A stretch of DNA of 64,000 nucleotides from JANXQZ01 sp038225555 (GCA_038225555.1 JBBRRB010000031.1:5703-69702), one strand, 5' to 3'; shown: positions 34,546-43,831, counted from the first letter of the stretch. Numbers and translations: made by a program. The notes: generated by a model from the sequence alone, not told the origin.

Positions 34546-35496
34546 CTAAGCAGTTACCGGAGGAACTAGCGTCTTCAAAAATTCATGGGCTACGTGAAAA
34601 CCGCGGCGGTATTGCTCTGTGAAGTTCCCCTGATCGTAGGCCGGATAGTAGAAGTTGTCTTCGTTCTCAATGTTCATCGCGCCTGAATAACCCGCCTCGG
34701 ATAGCACCGAGAAAAAGCCTTTCCAATCCACCGATCCGTAGCCGGGCACACGGAAGCGCCACCAGCGCGCGTTATCGACGGGCTGGATGCCGCCTCGTCG
34801 AACAATGTGCCAGAGGATCTCCGTATCTTTGAGATGAACGTCGTATATTTTGTCAACGAAGTCGCGAGCGGCCTGCACCGGATCCATGAACTGCCAGACC
34901 AAGTGAGAGGGATCGAACTGGAGCCCCACGTTGGCATTGCCGTTGAAGGCTTTGAAGAGAGCGTCCCATCCAACCGGGCCGGTGGCGATATTGGGTCCGC
35001 CCGCGTAGGGCTCCCAAAGAATGCGCACTTTGTTTTTCTCGCACAGCGCGAAGTACTTCTCGTTGTACACGCGCACGATTTCGTCCACTTGTTCTTTGAG
35101 GGGACGGCCCTTGATGGTTCCGGATTGTCCCCCAATGTTCGGGATTCCGAGCTTGCCGCAAAGCTCGATGCATTTGGCCGTGAAGGTGTTCTGGCGCTCG
35201 CGCAGGGCAGGATCTGGATCGATATGATTGCCGTCGCAAGCCAGCGAGGAGACGTACAGGCCGGAGCGCTGGATTTTCTCTTTGATCGATGCGATGGCGG
35301 TGTCGTCGAGTTTGTTGGGGTCCAGCCGGAGCTGCATGCTGGTAAACCCTTCAGACTTGACGAACTCGAGGTTGGAGTCGGAAAATCCGCATAAGACGCC
35401 CAGCTTTGGCTTCCAACTGGGGACGCGGGTGCGTTGCGCCTGGACCGTGACGGCGGCGGACATGGCGGTTAGGACAGTTCGGCGGGAAATGCTCAC
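34546..35496 (-). CDS. Tat-exported sugar phosphate isomerase/epimerase-like TIM barrel
   Basis: AP-endonuclease-2/xylose-isomerase-like TIM-barrel protein, 316 residues. From the GTG at 35496 the N-terminus reads VSISRRTVLTAMSAAVTVQA, a twin-arginine signal; an ATG at 35532 in the same frame is the alternative. Barrel motifs: KLGVLCGFSDSNLEFVKSEG, SLACDGNHIDPDP, VRILWEPYAGG (metal Glu), VGLQFDPSHLVWQ (metal Asp and His), IYDVHLKDTEI (metal His) and AMNIENEDNFY (last Glu). Such proteins often accompany Gfo/Idh/MocA oxidoreductases in inositol or sugar metabolism. Its stop is five bases before the pseudogene start, so the two were probably co-transcribed. Confidence 0.85.
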   Translation of the reverse strand: MSISRRTVLTAMSAAVTVQAQRTRVPSWKPKLGVLCGFSDSNLEFVKSEGFTSMQLRLDPNKLDDTAIASIKEKIQRSGLYVSSLACDGNHIDPDPALRERQNTFTAKCIELCGKLGIPNIGGQSGTIKGRPLKEQVDEIVRVYNEKYFALCEKNKVRILWEPYAGGPNIATGPVGWDALFKAFNGNANVGLQFDPSHLVWQFMDPVQAARDFVDKIYDVHLKDTEILWHIVRRGGIQPVDNARWWRFRVPGYGSVDWKGFFSVLSEAGYSGAMNIENEDNFYYPAYDQGNFTEQYRRGFHVAHEFLKTLVPPVTA

Positions 35497-35728
35497 CCCA
35501 TGACGATACTGCGAACCGGGCTGTTGACGCAACCCTGCCTGCTAAAGACATCAGCGGGGGAGCTACTCTTCCGTGCGTTGCATTTGTTGCAGGCTGTCGC
35601 GAAATTTGAGATGACTGATTCCCCGCCCCCGCTATGCGCCTCAACGTGATCGATCACCGCTCAATTCTTGTTGTAGTAGGCTTTTGCTCACTTTTTCTGC
35701 CTCTGCCCCGGCTTCCAGAGAATCCGGC

Positions 35729-38296
35729 TCACTCGTACCTAAGCGCCTTGATAGGATCTACCCTCAACGCCCGACGTGCTGGAAGTATCACGGCAACGAT
35801 GGCCGCCGCCGTCAGTAAGAAGGCCACCCCTGAATACGCCACAGGATCGAGCGGACTGAGTCCGTAAAGGTAACGCTGAATCAAGCGCGAACCAAGGAGC
35901 GCGCCCGCTCCGCCGCACGCAATGCCGGCTGCGAGAGGACGGAAGTGCGATGCCAGCACGGACCGCATCACCTGCCTTGGCTGAGCGCCTAGGGCCATCC
36001 GGATCCCGATCTCGCGCGTCCGCTGCTGCACCACATAGGCAAACACTCCGAAGACGCCGATGGAGGCAAGCGACAAGGCTAAAAGGCCAAGCGCACCGGC
36101 CAAGACGGCACCAATCCTGGAAGCTGAGAGCCACCGATCCAGCAGTTCCGTCAACGGTGTGATTCGAAGCTGCACTCGAGGATCGAGATGGGTTACCGTC
36201 GCGCGGAGGCGCTGGAGCGCGGCCGGGTTGTCGGAGCGCACTACCAGTTCGAGAGCGTTGTCGCGAGCCGGTTGATACATGGTTGGCTCGATCTGGTCGA
36301 GTCCCGATGTGTAGGCGTCCTTAACAACACCCACGATCTCCCGCGCATGCCGTCCCGAGGTAAACGTTTTTCCCAACGAGCTCTGGCCGGGCCAGTAGCG
36401 TCTGGCGGCCGATTCGTTGATCAGTACCGCATTGCGCTCGTCATCCCCCGCTTGGAAGTTTCGGCCTTTGACAACGGGTATTCGCAGCACGTCGAAATAT
36501 CCGGCCGAGACTTCATGAAACTGAATGATCAAGTCTCGGTTGGCATCGGTGCCCGGCATGCGGAAATTTGTGAAGTTTTTCCGCGACGCGAGCGGAGCGA
36601 TCATGGTCCTACCAACCGAATTTGGTCCCAGCGAATCCACGACTTGATTAAAGAAGGCGCGTTTTCGAGCTTCATCGTAGGACTTCGTGGGCAGGTCGAA
36701 TGCGACTGCGCAGACACCCTTCACTGCAAACCCGGGGTTCAGCAACCCAGCCCGCTGAACGCCTCGCACGAGCAGTCCCGCCACTATAAGAATGACCACA
36801 CTTACGCTCACCTGCACTGCCAGCAGGACGCTCCGCAACGAAAGCTTGGCACTCTCGCCGGAGTTCCTGGTTCCATGCAGCGCAGGCGCTAAGCCGAAAC
36901 TCAGACACGAGAAGACTGCCAGGGCTGCCGTGAAGGAGAGCACCGTGGCATCCGGTTTTAAGTGGAAGGATACGGGTCCGGCAGCCAGTTCTATGATGTA
37001 GGCGGGCAGCGTCCATGCGATCGCGATGCCCAGGGCTGAGGCAAGCGTTGCCAGAAGCATGCTCTCGGTGAGCAGTTGGCGAATGATGCGGCCCCGCCCC
37101 GCACCCAGCGAGAGACGGACCGAGAATTCGCGCGACCGCGCCGCCGAGCGAGCCAACAGCAGGTTGCCCACGTTCGCGCACGCCAGGACCAGGACAAGCA
37201 GAACGGCCGCGAACATTAGCCCAAAGACCGGCAGAATCTTGCCGCCCTTGTTTCCGGCCTCTTGCAGAAAGGCCGTTCCGGCGAGAATCACTCCAGACGC
37301 TTCTGCGTCGCTCCCCGCACGGAAGCGCGCGGTCAGCAAGTCCAGTTCGGCGGTCGCCTGTTGAGAAGTCACGCCCGGTGCCAGCCTCCCGGCGAGAGAA
37401 GAACAGCAGTGGTCCGGCTTGCGGAGCAGATCGCGGACCATCGGATCGTTCGGCTGGAGCAGTTGGATGGAGGCAAGAGGCAGCCAGACATCGTTGCGCT
37501 CCGGCCTGGTGCCGCCGAAGTCCCTCGATGCCACTCCAACCACAATGAAGGGAACATCATCCAGGAGGATTTTGCGACCTACGATATCCGGTTGGCCGGC
37601 GAACCTGCTTTGCCAGGTCACATAGCTCAGGACAGCGACGGCCTCGGGTTGTTCGATGCGGTCTTCTTCGGCCATGAAACCGCGTCCACGCTCCATCTCA
37701 ACTCCGAGCACGCTGAAGAAGTTTCCGCTTACGTACATGGAACGCGTCTCTCTTTCAACCAGCCGAAGGTCGCCCGTGGAACGCATTGCCACAATTCCGC
37801 TGAAGCTCCGCGCGTTTTCCACCAAGTAGCGGAATTCGGCGATTGAGAATCCGACAGCGCCGCCTCTCAGCACTCCCTTTAAGGCGCGCGAGTAAATGTT
37901 CACTACTCGCGAGGGCTCGGGTACCGGCCAGGGTCTCAGTGCCATCGCGTTGAATGCCGTGAATAGGCTAGTGTTGAGGCCTATGGCAATCCCGAGCGCC
38001 AGAACGGCGATGGACGTGAACCCGGGCTGGCTCAGCAGCGAGCGAACGCCGTATCTGGCGTCTTGCCAGACACTTTCCAACCACGGCCAAATCCAGACAT
38101 AGCGCGAGTCTTCGCGAGCGAGCGTAACGTTGCCGAGCGCGCGGCAGCTCTCGTGCGAAGCTTCAGGTTTGGGGAGCCCTGACTCTTCCAATTCTCGTTG
38201 CGACATCAGTCGGTGGCACTCGATTTCTTCGGAAAGATCCGCCTCGATTTGGCGGCGATGTATCAGATATCGGATTCGGCGAAGTAAGCTGAGCAT
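35729..38296 (-). CDS. ADOP-family ABC transporter permease
   Basis: 855-residue duplicated orphan permease like the one at 5614. The N-terminal leader RRIRYLIHRRQIEADLSEEI is followed by the first membrane segment (QPGFTSIAVLALGIAIGLNT), a MacB core, and the helix-loop SAARSREFSVRLSLGAG at about 400. A second permease unit ends RTREIGIRMALGAQPRQVMR and RALRVDPIKALRYE. The length is typical. It is nine bases downstream of its PadR gene and shares the shortened promoter layout of the other cassette. No adjacent ATPase; substrate unknown. Confidence 0.92.
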   Translation of the reverse strand: MLSLLRRIRYLIHRRQIEADLSEEIECHRLMSQRELEESGLPKPEASHESCRALGNVTLAREDSRYVWIWPWLESVWQDARYGVRSLLSQPGFTSIAVLALGIAIGLNTSLFTAFNAMALRPWPVPEPSRVVNIYSRALKGVLRGGAVGFSIAEFRYLVENARSFSGIVAMRSTGDLRLVERETRSMYVSGNFFSVLGVEMERGRGFMAEEDRIEQPEAVAVLSYVTWQSRFAGQPDIVGRKILLDDVPFIVVGVASRDFGGTRPERNDVWLPLASIQLLQPNDPMVRDLLRKPDHCCSSLAGRLAPGVTSQQATAELDLLTARFRAGSDAEASGVILAGTAFLQEAGNKGGKILPVFGLMFAAVLLVLVLACANVGNLLLARSAARSREFSVRLSLGAGRGRIIRQLLTESMLLATLASALGIAIAWTLPAYIIELAAGPVSFHLKPDATVLSFTAALAVFSCLSFGLAPALHGTRNSGESAKLSLRSVLLAVQVSVSVVILIVAGLLVRGVQRAGLLNPGFAVKGVCAVAFDLPTKSYDEARKRAFFNQVVDSLGPNSVGRTMIAPLASRKNFTNFRMPGTDANRDLIIQFHEVSAGYFDVLRIPVVKGRNFQAGDDERNAVLINESAARRYWPGQSSLGKTFTSGRHAREIVGVVKDAYTSGLDQIEPTMYQPARDNALELVVRSDNPAALQRLRATVTHLDPRVQLRITPLTELLDRWLSASRIGAVLAGALGLLALSLASIGVFGVFAYVVQQRTREIGIRMALGAQPRQVMRSVLASHFRPLAAGIACGGAGALLGSRLIQRYLYGLSPLDPVAYSGVAFLLTAAAIVAVILPARRALRVDPIKALRYE

Positions 38297-38305
38297 GTTG
38301 GTCCC

Positions 38306-38644
38306 TCAAGCGGTCTCGAGTACTTTGAAGATGGCCGCGAACATACGCTCGAACTCCTGACGTTCGACGGTGAGATGCTTGCGGCCGACCGCGGTTAACG
38401 TGTAGAAGCGGGCGCGGCGGTTGTTCTCCGAGACTCCCCATTCCGCTGTTACCCACCCGTTCAACAGAAGGCGTTGCAGCGCCGGATACAGAGAGCTCTC
38501 GCCGACCTGAAGAACTTCATCGGAAACGGATTTGATGTGTTGGGCGATGCCGTAACCGTGCTTGGAGCATTGAAGCAGAGTTTTGAGAATCAGGAGGTCC
38601 AGAGTACCGGGGAGAAGGTCGGGGGCCAGCGGTTTTGTTCCCAT
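38306..38644 (-). CDS. PadR-family transcriptional regulator
   Basis: 112 residues, closely similar to the PadR at 5274: LLPGTLDLLILKTLLQ, KHGYGIAQHI, GESSLYPALQRLLLNGWVTA and EWGVSENNRRARFYTLTAVG. It is the probable repressor of the downstream ADOP gene. Its ATG lacks a Shine-Dalgarno and lies 14 bases after the CATACT -10 element. Confidence 0.92.
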   Translation of the reverse strand: MGTKPLAPDLLPGTLDLLILKTLLQCSKHGYGIAQHIKSVSDEVLQVGESSLYPALQRLLLNGWVTAEWGVSENNRRARFYTLTAVGRKHLTVERQEFERMFAAIFKVLETA

Positions 38645-38658
38645 CGTCTATCGATGGA

Positions 38659-38687
38659 AGTATGCTTTATTTCGCGATTGCTGTCAA
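38659..38687 (-). promoter_or_regulatory. Predicted promoter of the second PadR-ADOP cassette
   Basis: TTGACA (38687-38682), 17-base spacer, CATACT (38664-38659), then 14 bases to the ATG: a near-consensus sigma70 promoter. The -10 and following bases read CATACTTCC, identical to the promoter at 5231-5262. Confidence 0.65.
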
Positions 38688-38742
38688 GGGGGTCGAGTAG
38701 GAGCTGGAACCGAGCGTTGCCCGATTCCAGCTTGATCGAAAT

Positions 38743-41490
38743 TTAATGCACGAACAGGACGTCTACCCAGTAGTTATCCGCGTAGCCGTTGCTCGGGAAT
38801 GTTCCGCCTGAGCTGTAGCTGAACACGCCGCTCAGCGCATGCAGAGGCGGGTTGTCTATACTCCCGGCCTGGAACGCTCCGAAATTAACGGACACCATCG
38901 CGGAGGGCGTATGGAATGAAGCCACATACGTCGTATTGGCCGAAATCGGCACCGGCGAGCTGAAGAGCAGGGTCTGCCAACCGCTTCCGGTTTCGTTCGT
39001 GAATGTGCCCGTCGCCAACAGTTGGCCGGTAGACGTCCAGAGCGAGCCAGTATGACTTCCCGTGTCTCGGAACCATTTAAAGAAGCGGACGCCGGTGATG
39101 CTGCCGGCTACATCGGAACGGAACTTCACGCCGAACTCCATGGGGTTTCCGTCGATGAGGTAGCGAACCGAGGGATTCGGATCGGTGAAGATCGTCGAGG
39201 TGGTTCCCATGGGCGGAGGCGGCGGTGGCTGTACCGACTTGTTCGTCAGCGCGAAAACCGCCGGTGTAACTCCGGGAACGGATGCGGTGATCGAGTACGA
39301 ACCCGCTATGCTGTTAGCGGTCAATGCGGGAGAGGTCGCGACGCCGCTGGCGTTGGTAGTGACATACGCGACATTGCCGCTGGTAAACATCGCCCCGGCA
39401 CCGCTGGAAGGAGCGGCAAAGGTCACGGTAACTCCTGACAACGGATTCGACGCAGCATCCAAAACCTTAGCCTGCAAAGGAGCGGCAAACGCGCTGCTTA
39501 CATTGGCTGACTGAGGACTTCCGGAAACGGCAACGACGGAAGCGGGAGTCGCGGGCGGCGGCGGAGGTTGGCCTCCCGAGGAACTGAACACGACATCCAC
39601 CCAGTAGTTATCTCCGTTCGATCCGTTGCTTGGGAACGTGCCACCCGAGCTGTAGGCGAATACGCCGTTGGGTCCATCCACGCCGGACCGCAGGGCATGC
39701 AGCGGAGCATTATCCACCCCCGCGCTTTGGAACGCGCCGAAACTAATTGCTGCCATGGCGGCCGGTGTGTGATACGAGGCTACATAGGTAGTGTTCGCTG
39801 TAATCGGGACCGGCGAGCTAAAAGTCAGTGTCTGCCATCCGCTGCCGGTTTCGTTGGTGAACGTGCCCGTTGCCAACAATTGGCCGGTAGACATCCAGAG
39901 CGAGCCAGTATGGGTTCCCGTGTCGCGGGACCATTTAAAGAACCGCACGCCCGTGATGCTGCCAGCCGCATCGGAACGGAACTTGAGGCCCAACTCCATC
40001 GGATTGCCGTCGATTAGGTAGCGAACTGACGGGTTCGGATCGGTGAAGATATTCGTGGTGGTGCCGGTGGGAGGGGGCGGCGGAGTTTGCGCCGCTATAT
40101 TCGTCAACGAGAAGGAGGCGAGTGCAACGCCCGGGACCGAGGCAGTGACCGTGAAGCTGCCAGGTGCGCTGTTCGCTGTCAGGGTGGGCGAGGTCGCGAT
40201 CCCGCCCGCATTGGTAGTGGCGTAGGCCACGTTGCCGCTTCCAGAGAAGGTGGCGCTCGGCCCGCTCGGGGTGGTGAAGGTAACGGTCACGCCAGCCACG
40301 GGGTTCCCCGAGGCGTCCAAGACCTTGGCCTGCAGCGGAGCGGAATACACGGAGTTTACAACCGCGATCTGCTGCGAACCTGAGAACGGAACTATCGATT
40401 GCGGTCCTTGCGGCGGAGGCGGAGTGGGGGAGCCAGGCGTGGTGACTTGCGCGCTATTGCTTACATTCGAATAGTTTCCAGCAGCGTCAAAGGCGCGGAG
40501 CGAGTAGATGTAGGTGGTGTTCGGGCTGGTGCTGGAGTCCACATAGGACACCGAGCCACCTGACACGGAATTCAGAACGAACCCATTTCGGATGAGCTGA
40601 TAGCCTGTAACGCCGACATTGTCGCTGCTGGGGCTCCAGGCTAAATCAACTTCGGACGAGCTCCTGGCGAAGATGGAAGTGATGGTAGGCGTCGTCGGCG
40701 GTTGATTGTCCGTAACCGAGTTTACGATAACGGTCGCGGTGGCTGTAGTCGAGCCGCCCGAATTGGTAGCCGTAAGCTTGTACGTGGTGAATTGAGCTGG
40801 CCGTACGGTTATTGACGAGAGATTGCTCACATCGCCCACGCCATTATCGATCGTGATCGTATTCGCGCCGGAGACTGTCCAAAAGAGCGTTGTTGCCTGT
40901 CCAGCCGCGACGGTCGGAGGATTGGCTGTGAAAGCGCTGACGGTTGGGGCGGGAGCGGGCGTTGGTCCAGGCGTATCCAAGGTTCCACCGAAGTCGGTGG
41001 TCCAATACCAGCCGTAGGCGGATGACGCGCCGTAGGCCCGTCCGATTCCGATTGCTTTGAAGGCCGGATTCAACATGTTCACGCGATGGGCGTAGGTGCA
41101 ATTTCCTGCCCCGTCCGCGTCGCATGCGGTCTGCCACTGGACCAGCGTATTCTGAGCCGTGGCGTTCCCGGCCGCGATATTTTCGCCGGCTGTGTAAGAA
41201 GAGTAGCCAAACGCGGCCATGCGGGTGAATGGATCTCGACCTAAGCTATCCGTATGGCTGAAGTAATTTTTCGTTGCCATATCGGTGCTCATCCACTGCG
41301 ATGAGTTTTGAAGCTTCGGGGAAATACCGAGCGGACCGGCTCCGTTTTGAGCCCGGAAGTTATTAATGAGTGTGAGGAATGCCGACTGCTCGCTGTCAAG
41401 AACGACCGGCTGCGCGTTTGCAACTCCTGACAGGAGCAGAACGCTGGAAAGGATCAGGGCAAAGGCAAAACTATGCGAAGTCTTTGTCAT
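38743..41490 (-). CDS. Secreted CAP (SCP/PR1)-domain protein with Ig, Fn3 and two DUF4082 modules
   Basis: 915-residue exported protein. The signal peptide (SFAFALILSSVLLLSGVANA) is followed by a CAP domain at about 35-170 with FLTLINNFRAQNGAGPLG, YFSHTDSLGRDPFTRM, AGENIAAGN and YAHRVNMLNPAFKAIGIG. Then come an Ig-like bacterial domain, a fibronectin-III domain (SSSEVDLAWSPSSDNVGVTG) and two copies of a unit made of an Ig-like (invasin/Big_1-type) domain plus DUF4082 (NIFTDPNPSVRYLIDGNPME; VRFFKWSRDTGTHTGSLW). Proline-rich linkers separate units. The ATG at 41490 starts the signal peptide; the open frame continues upstream without support. Likely a surface adhesin or cell-wall-associated protein. 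Confidence 0.85.
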   Translation of the reverse strand: MTKTSHSFAFALILSSVLLLSGVANAQPVVLDSEQSAFLTLINNFRAQNGAGPLGISPKLQNSSQWMSTDMATKNYFSHTDSLGRDPFTRMAAFGYSSYTAGENIAAGNATAQNTLVQWQTACDADGAGNCTYAHRVNMLNPAFKAIGIGRAYGASSAYGWYWTTDFGGTLDTPGPTPAPAPTVSAFTANPPTVAAGQATTLFWTVSGANTITIDNGVGDVSNLSSITVRPAQFTTYKLTATNSGGSTTATATVIVNSVTDNQPPTTPTITSIFARSSSEVDLAWSPSSDNVGVTGYQLIRNGFVLNSVSGGSVSYVDSSTSPNTTYIYSLRAFDAAGNYSNVSNSAQVTTPGSPTPPPPQGPQSIVPFSGSQQIAVVNSVYSAPLQAKVLDASGNPVAGVTVTFTTPSGPSATFSGSGNVAYATTNAGGIATSPTLTANSAPGSFTVTASVPGVALASFSLTNIAAQTPPPPPTGTTTNIFTDPNPSVRYLIDGNPMELGLKFRSDAAGSITGVRFFKWSRDTGTHTGSLWMSTGQLLATGTFTNETGSGWQTLTFSSPVPITANTTYVASYHTPAAMAAISFGAFQSAGVDNAPLHALRSGVDGPNGVFAYSSGGTFPSNGSNGDNYWVDVVFSSSGGQPPPPPATPASVVAVSGSPQSANVSSAFAAPLQAKVLDAASNPLSGVTVTFAAPSSGAGAMFTSGNVAYVTTNASGVATSPALTANSIAGSYSITASVPGVTPAVFALTNKSVQPPPPPPMGTTSTIFTDPNPSVRYLIDGNPMEFGVKFRSDVAGSITGVRFFKWFRDTGSHTGSLWTSTGQLLATGTFTNETGSGWQTLLFSSPVPISANTTYVASFHTPSAMVSVNFGAFQAGSIDNPPLHALSGVFSYSSGGTFPSNGYADNYWVDVLFVH
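38750..39520 (-). repeat. Tandem coding repeat, second copy (Ig + DUF4082)
   Basis: Direct repeat inside the CAP gene. It aligns with 39587-40378 at an offset of 858 bases (286 codons) over most of its length; the DUF4082 part is strikingly similar at the DNA level, and the copies differ by about 24 bases near the 3' end. Confidence 0.8.
39587..40378 (-). repeat. Tandem coding repeat, first copy (Ig + DUF4082)
   Basis: Partner of the repeat at 38750-39520. The conserved stretch around CCATTTAAAGAA (39931; 39073 in the other copy) gives the offset of 858 bases. Confidence 0.8.
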
Positions 41491-41664
41491 GGGATGGATA
41501 TGGTTGGCTTTTAGTACAGGTGGGCGAACGACGAAAGTCGGTTTTCCCGGCTCTCTGCCAAGAAACATGTCTGCGGAAATGTAACTGGCCTTACGGAGAT
41601 GTTCCCAGCATATCATGCTGGACCTACATGTCAAGCGATCAAGATCCGTTTGTGACGGTACACA

Positions 41665-41690
41665 TGTCGAGAATGGAGCGGGCGCTACGA
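41665..41690 (+). promoter_or_regulatory. Predicted ECF42-type promoter of the DGPF-sigma operon
   Basis: TGTCGA (41665-41670), 17 bases, CGAC beginning at 41688. As I recall, group ECF42 sigma factors recognise TGTCGA at -35 and CGA/TC at -10, and they autoregulate together with their DGPF genes. The element lies 48 bases before the first ATG, whose own Shine-Dalgarno is AAGGAG. An 11-base direct repeat GACCTACATGT occurs at 41621 and 41689. Confidence 0.6.
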
Positions 41691-41737
41691 CCTACATGTG
41701 AAAACGCACTAAGTGCGGGATCAAAAGGAGAAGAACA

Positions 41738-42142
41738 ATGAAATTTATGTTGATGATGGGGATGAAAACAGACAAGGAAAGCACGTCGAAGGGCATCATG
41801 ACTTGGCCAAAAGAGGCTATTCAGGCGCACATCGGATTCATGATGGCCCTCAATCAGGAGCTGAGGGCAACCGGGGAGTTAGTATCCGCCGAAGGACTCG
41901 CATGGCCGGATCAGGCCAAACTCGTGCGGGCGGACAAGGACGGGGTTCCGGTTACAGACGGCGTCTTCCCTGAGTCTAAGGAATTTCTGATCGGCTACTG
42001 GATTATCGATGTGGGCAGCGCGGACCGCGCGTATCGGGTTGCCGCGCGCGCATCCGCCGCTCCTGGCCCGGGCGGCTTGCTTTTGAACATGCCGATTGAA
42101 GTGCGACAAATTATGAGCGGTCCGCCGGAAAAGCTAGCGTAA
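41738..42142 (+). CDS. DGPF/YCII-domain protein 1
   Basis: 134-residue protein of the YCII/DGPF family. MKFMLMMGMKTDKES opens the fold; ELVSAEGLAWPDQAKLVRAD, TDGVFPESKEFLIGYWIIDV and EVRQIMSGPPEKL are family motifs, with DGVF at the position that gives the family its DGPF name. It is the first gene of an operon with a close paralog and an ECF42-type sigma factor. Such proteins consistently accompany ECF42 sigma factors but their activity is not established. Shine-Dalgarno AAGGAGAAG lies eight bases upstream. Confidence 0.88.
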   Translation: MKFMLMMGMKTDKESTSKGIMTWPKEAIQAHIGFMMALNQELRATGELVSAEGLAWPDQAKLVRADKDGVPVTDGVFPESKEFLIGYWIIDVGSADRAYRVAARASAAPGPGGLLLNMPIEVRQIMSGPPEKLA

Positions 42143-42153
42143 AGGAGAACCCC

Positions 42154-42549
42154 ATGAAATACATCTTGATGATGAACGGCACGAAGGCTGATTTTGAGTG
42201 GTACGCCAAGTGGTCAAAGCAGGACTTCCAGGCAAATGCCGCATTCATGCGCGCGTTCAGCAAGGAACTCAAGGATTCGGGCACGTTCGTTGCAACCGAA
42301 GGCTTGACGTCCCCCGACCAAGCCAAGGTCGTTCGCGCGGGAAGCGACGGCGAGCCGATCACCGATGGAGTTTTCCCGGAAGCGAAAGAGTTTCTCGCTG
42401 GATACTGGATCGTTGACGTGGAAAGGCCGGAGCAGGCGTATGAGCTGGCAGCGCGGGTTTCGGCGGCGCCCGCGCCCGCGGGAACCCAAGGGAACATGTC
42501 CATCGAGGTTCGGCAAGTGATGAGCGGCCCGCCCGCAGAGTTCCAGTGA
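42154..42549 (+). CDS. DGPF/YCII-domain protein 2
   Basis: 131 residues and a clear paralog of the preceding gene: MKYILMMNGTKADFEWYAKW, FVATEGLTSPDQAKVVRAGS, ITDGVFPEAKEFLAGYWIVD, EVRQVMSGPP. It lies 11 bases after the first DGPF gene with AAAGGAGAA before its ATG and overlaps the sigma-factor start by one base (TGATG). The pair looks like a local duplication. Function unknown. Confidence 0.88.
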   Translation: MKYILMMNGTKADFEWYAKWSKQDFQANAAFMRAFSKELKDSGTFVATEGLTSPDQAKVVRAGSDGEPITDGVFPEAKEFLAGYWIVDVERPEQAYELAARVSAAPAPAGTQGNMSIEVRQVMSGPPAEFQ

Positions 42550-43793
42550 TGCAGACGGACTTCGAACGCTTGCTGCGCGAACTAGCGCCGCAGGCGCTTG
42601 GAGTTCTGGTGCGACGCTACCGGGATTTCGCCGCCGCAGAGGATGCCGTTCAGGACGCGCTGTTGGCTGCGGCGACACAATGGCAGCTCGAAGGCCTGCC
42701 GGACAAGCCGCGAGCGTGGCTCATCCAAGTAGCCTCACGCCGACTGACAGATCAGATTCGCAGCGACGTGGCGCGGCGTCGCAGAGAGACTGAGTCGGCG
42801 CTGGAGTCTGGCTATGCTATGCCGCCGCCGGAAATGGAAGCGGGCACGGACGAGGACGACGCGCTCATCCTGATCTACATGTGCTGTCACCCGTCGCTGA
42901 CGATTTCCTCGGCCATTGCGCTGACCCTGCGGGCGGTAGGCGGCTTGACCACGGCGGAGATCGCACGCGCCTTCCTTGTGCCGGAAGCTACCATGGCCCA
43001 GCGCATCAGCCGGGCCAAACAGACCATCAAGGCGTCGAAGGTGCCTTTTCGTCTGCCGACCGGCGAACAGCAGGCGCAGAGTCTCCGCTCAGTGCTCCAC
43101 GTTATCTATCTGATATTCAACGAAGGCTACACGGCCAGCTCGGGAGAACAGTTGCAAAGAACCGACTTGGCGAGCGAGGCGATTCGGCTGGCGCGCGCGG
43201 TGGCCGCCCGCTTGCCGCAGGATGGAGAGGCAGCCGGCCTGCTGTCCCTGATGTTGCTGACCGACGCCCGCCGCTCGGCTCGCTCCGGCCCCGGCGGCGA
43301 GCTGGTACCCCTGGATAAGCAAGATCGCGACTCGTGGAATCACGGCCAGATCGCCGAAGGGGTGGCACTCATCAGCGCCGCCTTTGCACGAGGTGCGGTT
43401 GGTCCTTATCAGTTGCAGGCCGCAATTGCCGCCGTACACGACGAGGCTGCCCGAGCAGAGGATACGGACTGGCCGCAGATCCTCGCCCTCTATGAGCTGC
43501 TCAAAAGAATGTCCGACAACCCGATGGTGACGCTGAATCACGCGATAGCCTTCGCCATGATTCACGGCCCGCTTGCCGGATCGCGCCTGCTCGATCAGCT
43601 CGATGCTGACCCCCGTATCGGCCAACACCATCGCCTGCACGCGGTTCGCGGTCATTTGTTGGAGATGGCCGGCAACGTTGAAGCGGCGGTCGAAAGTTAC
43701 AAATCCGCCGCTGCACGGACGGCAAGTTTACCCGAACAGACTTACCTTTGGGAACAGGCCGCTCGGCTACGGGATTGCTTTCCACCCGCCTGA
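42549..43793 (+). CDS. ECF42-type RNA polymerase sigma factor with C-terminal TPR-like extension
   Basis: 414-residue alternative sigma factor. Region 2 is at about 10-75 (VRRYRDFAAAEDAVQDALLA, KPRAWLIQVASRRLTDQIRS) and region 4 at about 110-165 (LTLRAVGGLTTAEIARAFLV, EATMAQRISRAKQTIKA). The long C-terminal part (180-414, e.g. LHVIYLIFNEGYTASSGEQL) is the DUF6596/TPR-like extension that replaces an anti-sigma factor in this group and is needed for activity. ATG 42549 overlaps the previous stop; an adjacent GTG at 42546 is in frame. The upstream promoter suggests autoregulation. Confidence 0.9.
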   Translation: MQTDFERLLRELAPQALGVLVRRYRDFAAAEDAVQDALLAAATQWQLEGLPDKPRAWLIQVASRRLTDQIRSDVARRRRETESALESGYAMPPPEMEAGTDEDDALILIYMCCHPSLTISSAIALTLRAVGGLTTAEIARAFLVPEATMAQRISRAKQTIKASKVPFRLPTGEQQAQSLRSVLHVIYLIFNEGYTASSGEQLQRTDLASEAIRLARAVAARLPQDGEAAGLLSLMLLTDARRSARSGPGGELVPLDKQDRDSWNHGQIAEGVALISAAFARGAVGPYQLQAAIAAVHDEAARAEDTDWPQILALYELLKRMSDNPMVTLNHAIAFAMIHGPLAGSRLLDQLDADPRIGQHHRLHAVRGHLLEMAGNVEAAVESYKSAAARTASLPEQTYLWEQAARLRDCFPPA

Positions 43794-43811
43794 CCGTGTA
43801 CGCTGTAAATT

Positions 43812-43831
43812 ACTGCATTCAAGCGTGCAGT
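43812..43831 (+). promoter_or_regulatory. Hairpin in the nitrate-operon leader
   Basis: ACTGCA (43812-43817) and TGCAGT (43826-43831) enclose an 8-base loop 73-92 bases before narK. It is nested between TGTAAATT (43804-43811) and AATTTACA (43867-43874), an 8-base inverted repeat. No T-tract follows. It may be a regulator site or leader structure; the function is unknown. Confidence 0.3.

Noticed and set aside
43812..43831. ANTAR/NasR antitermination hairpin in the nitrate leader
   Set aside because: The loop does not show the A1/G4 hexaloop pattern, only one hairpin is seen and no terminator follows.
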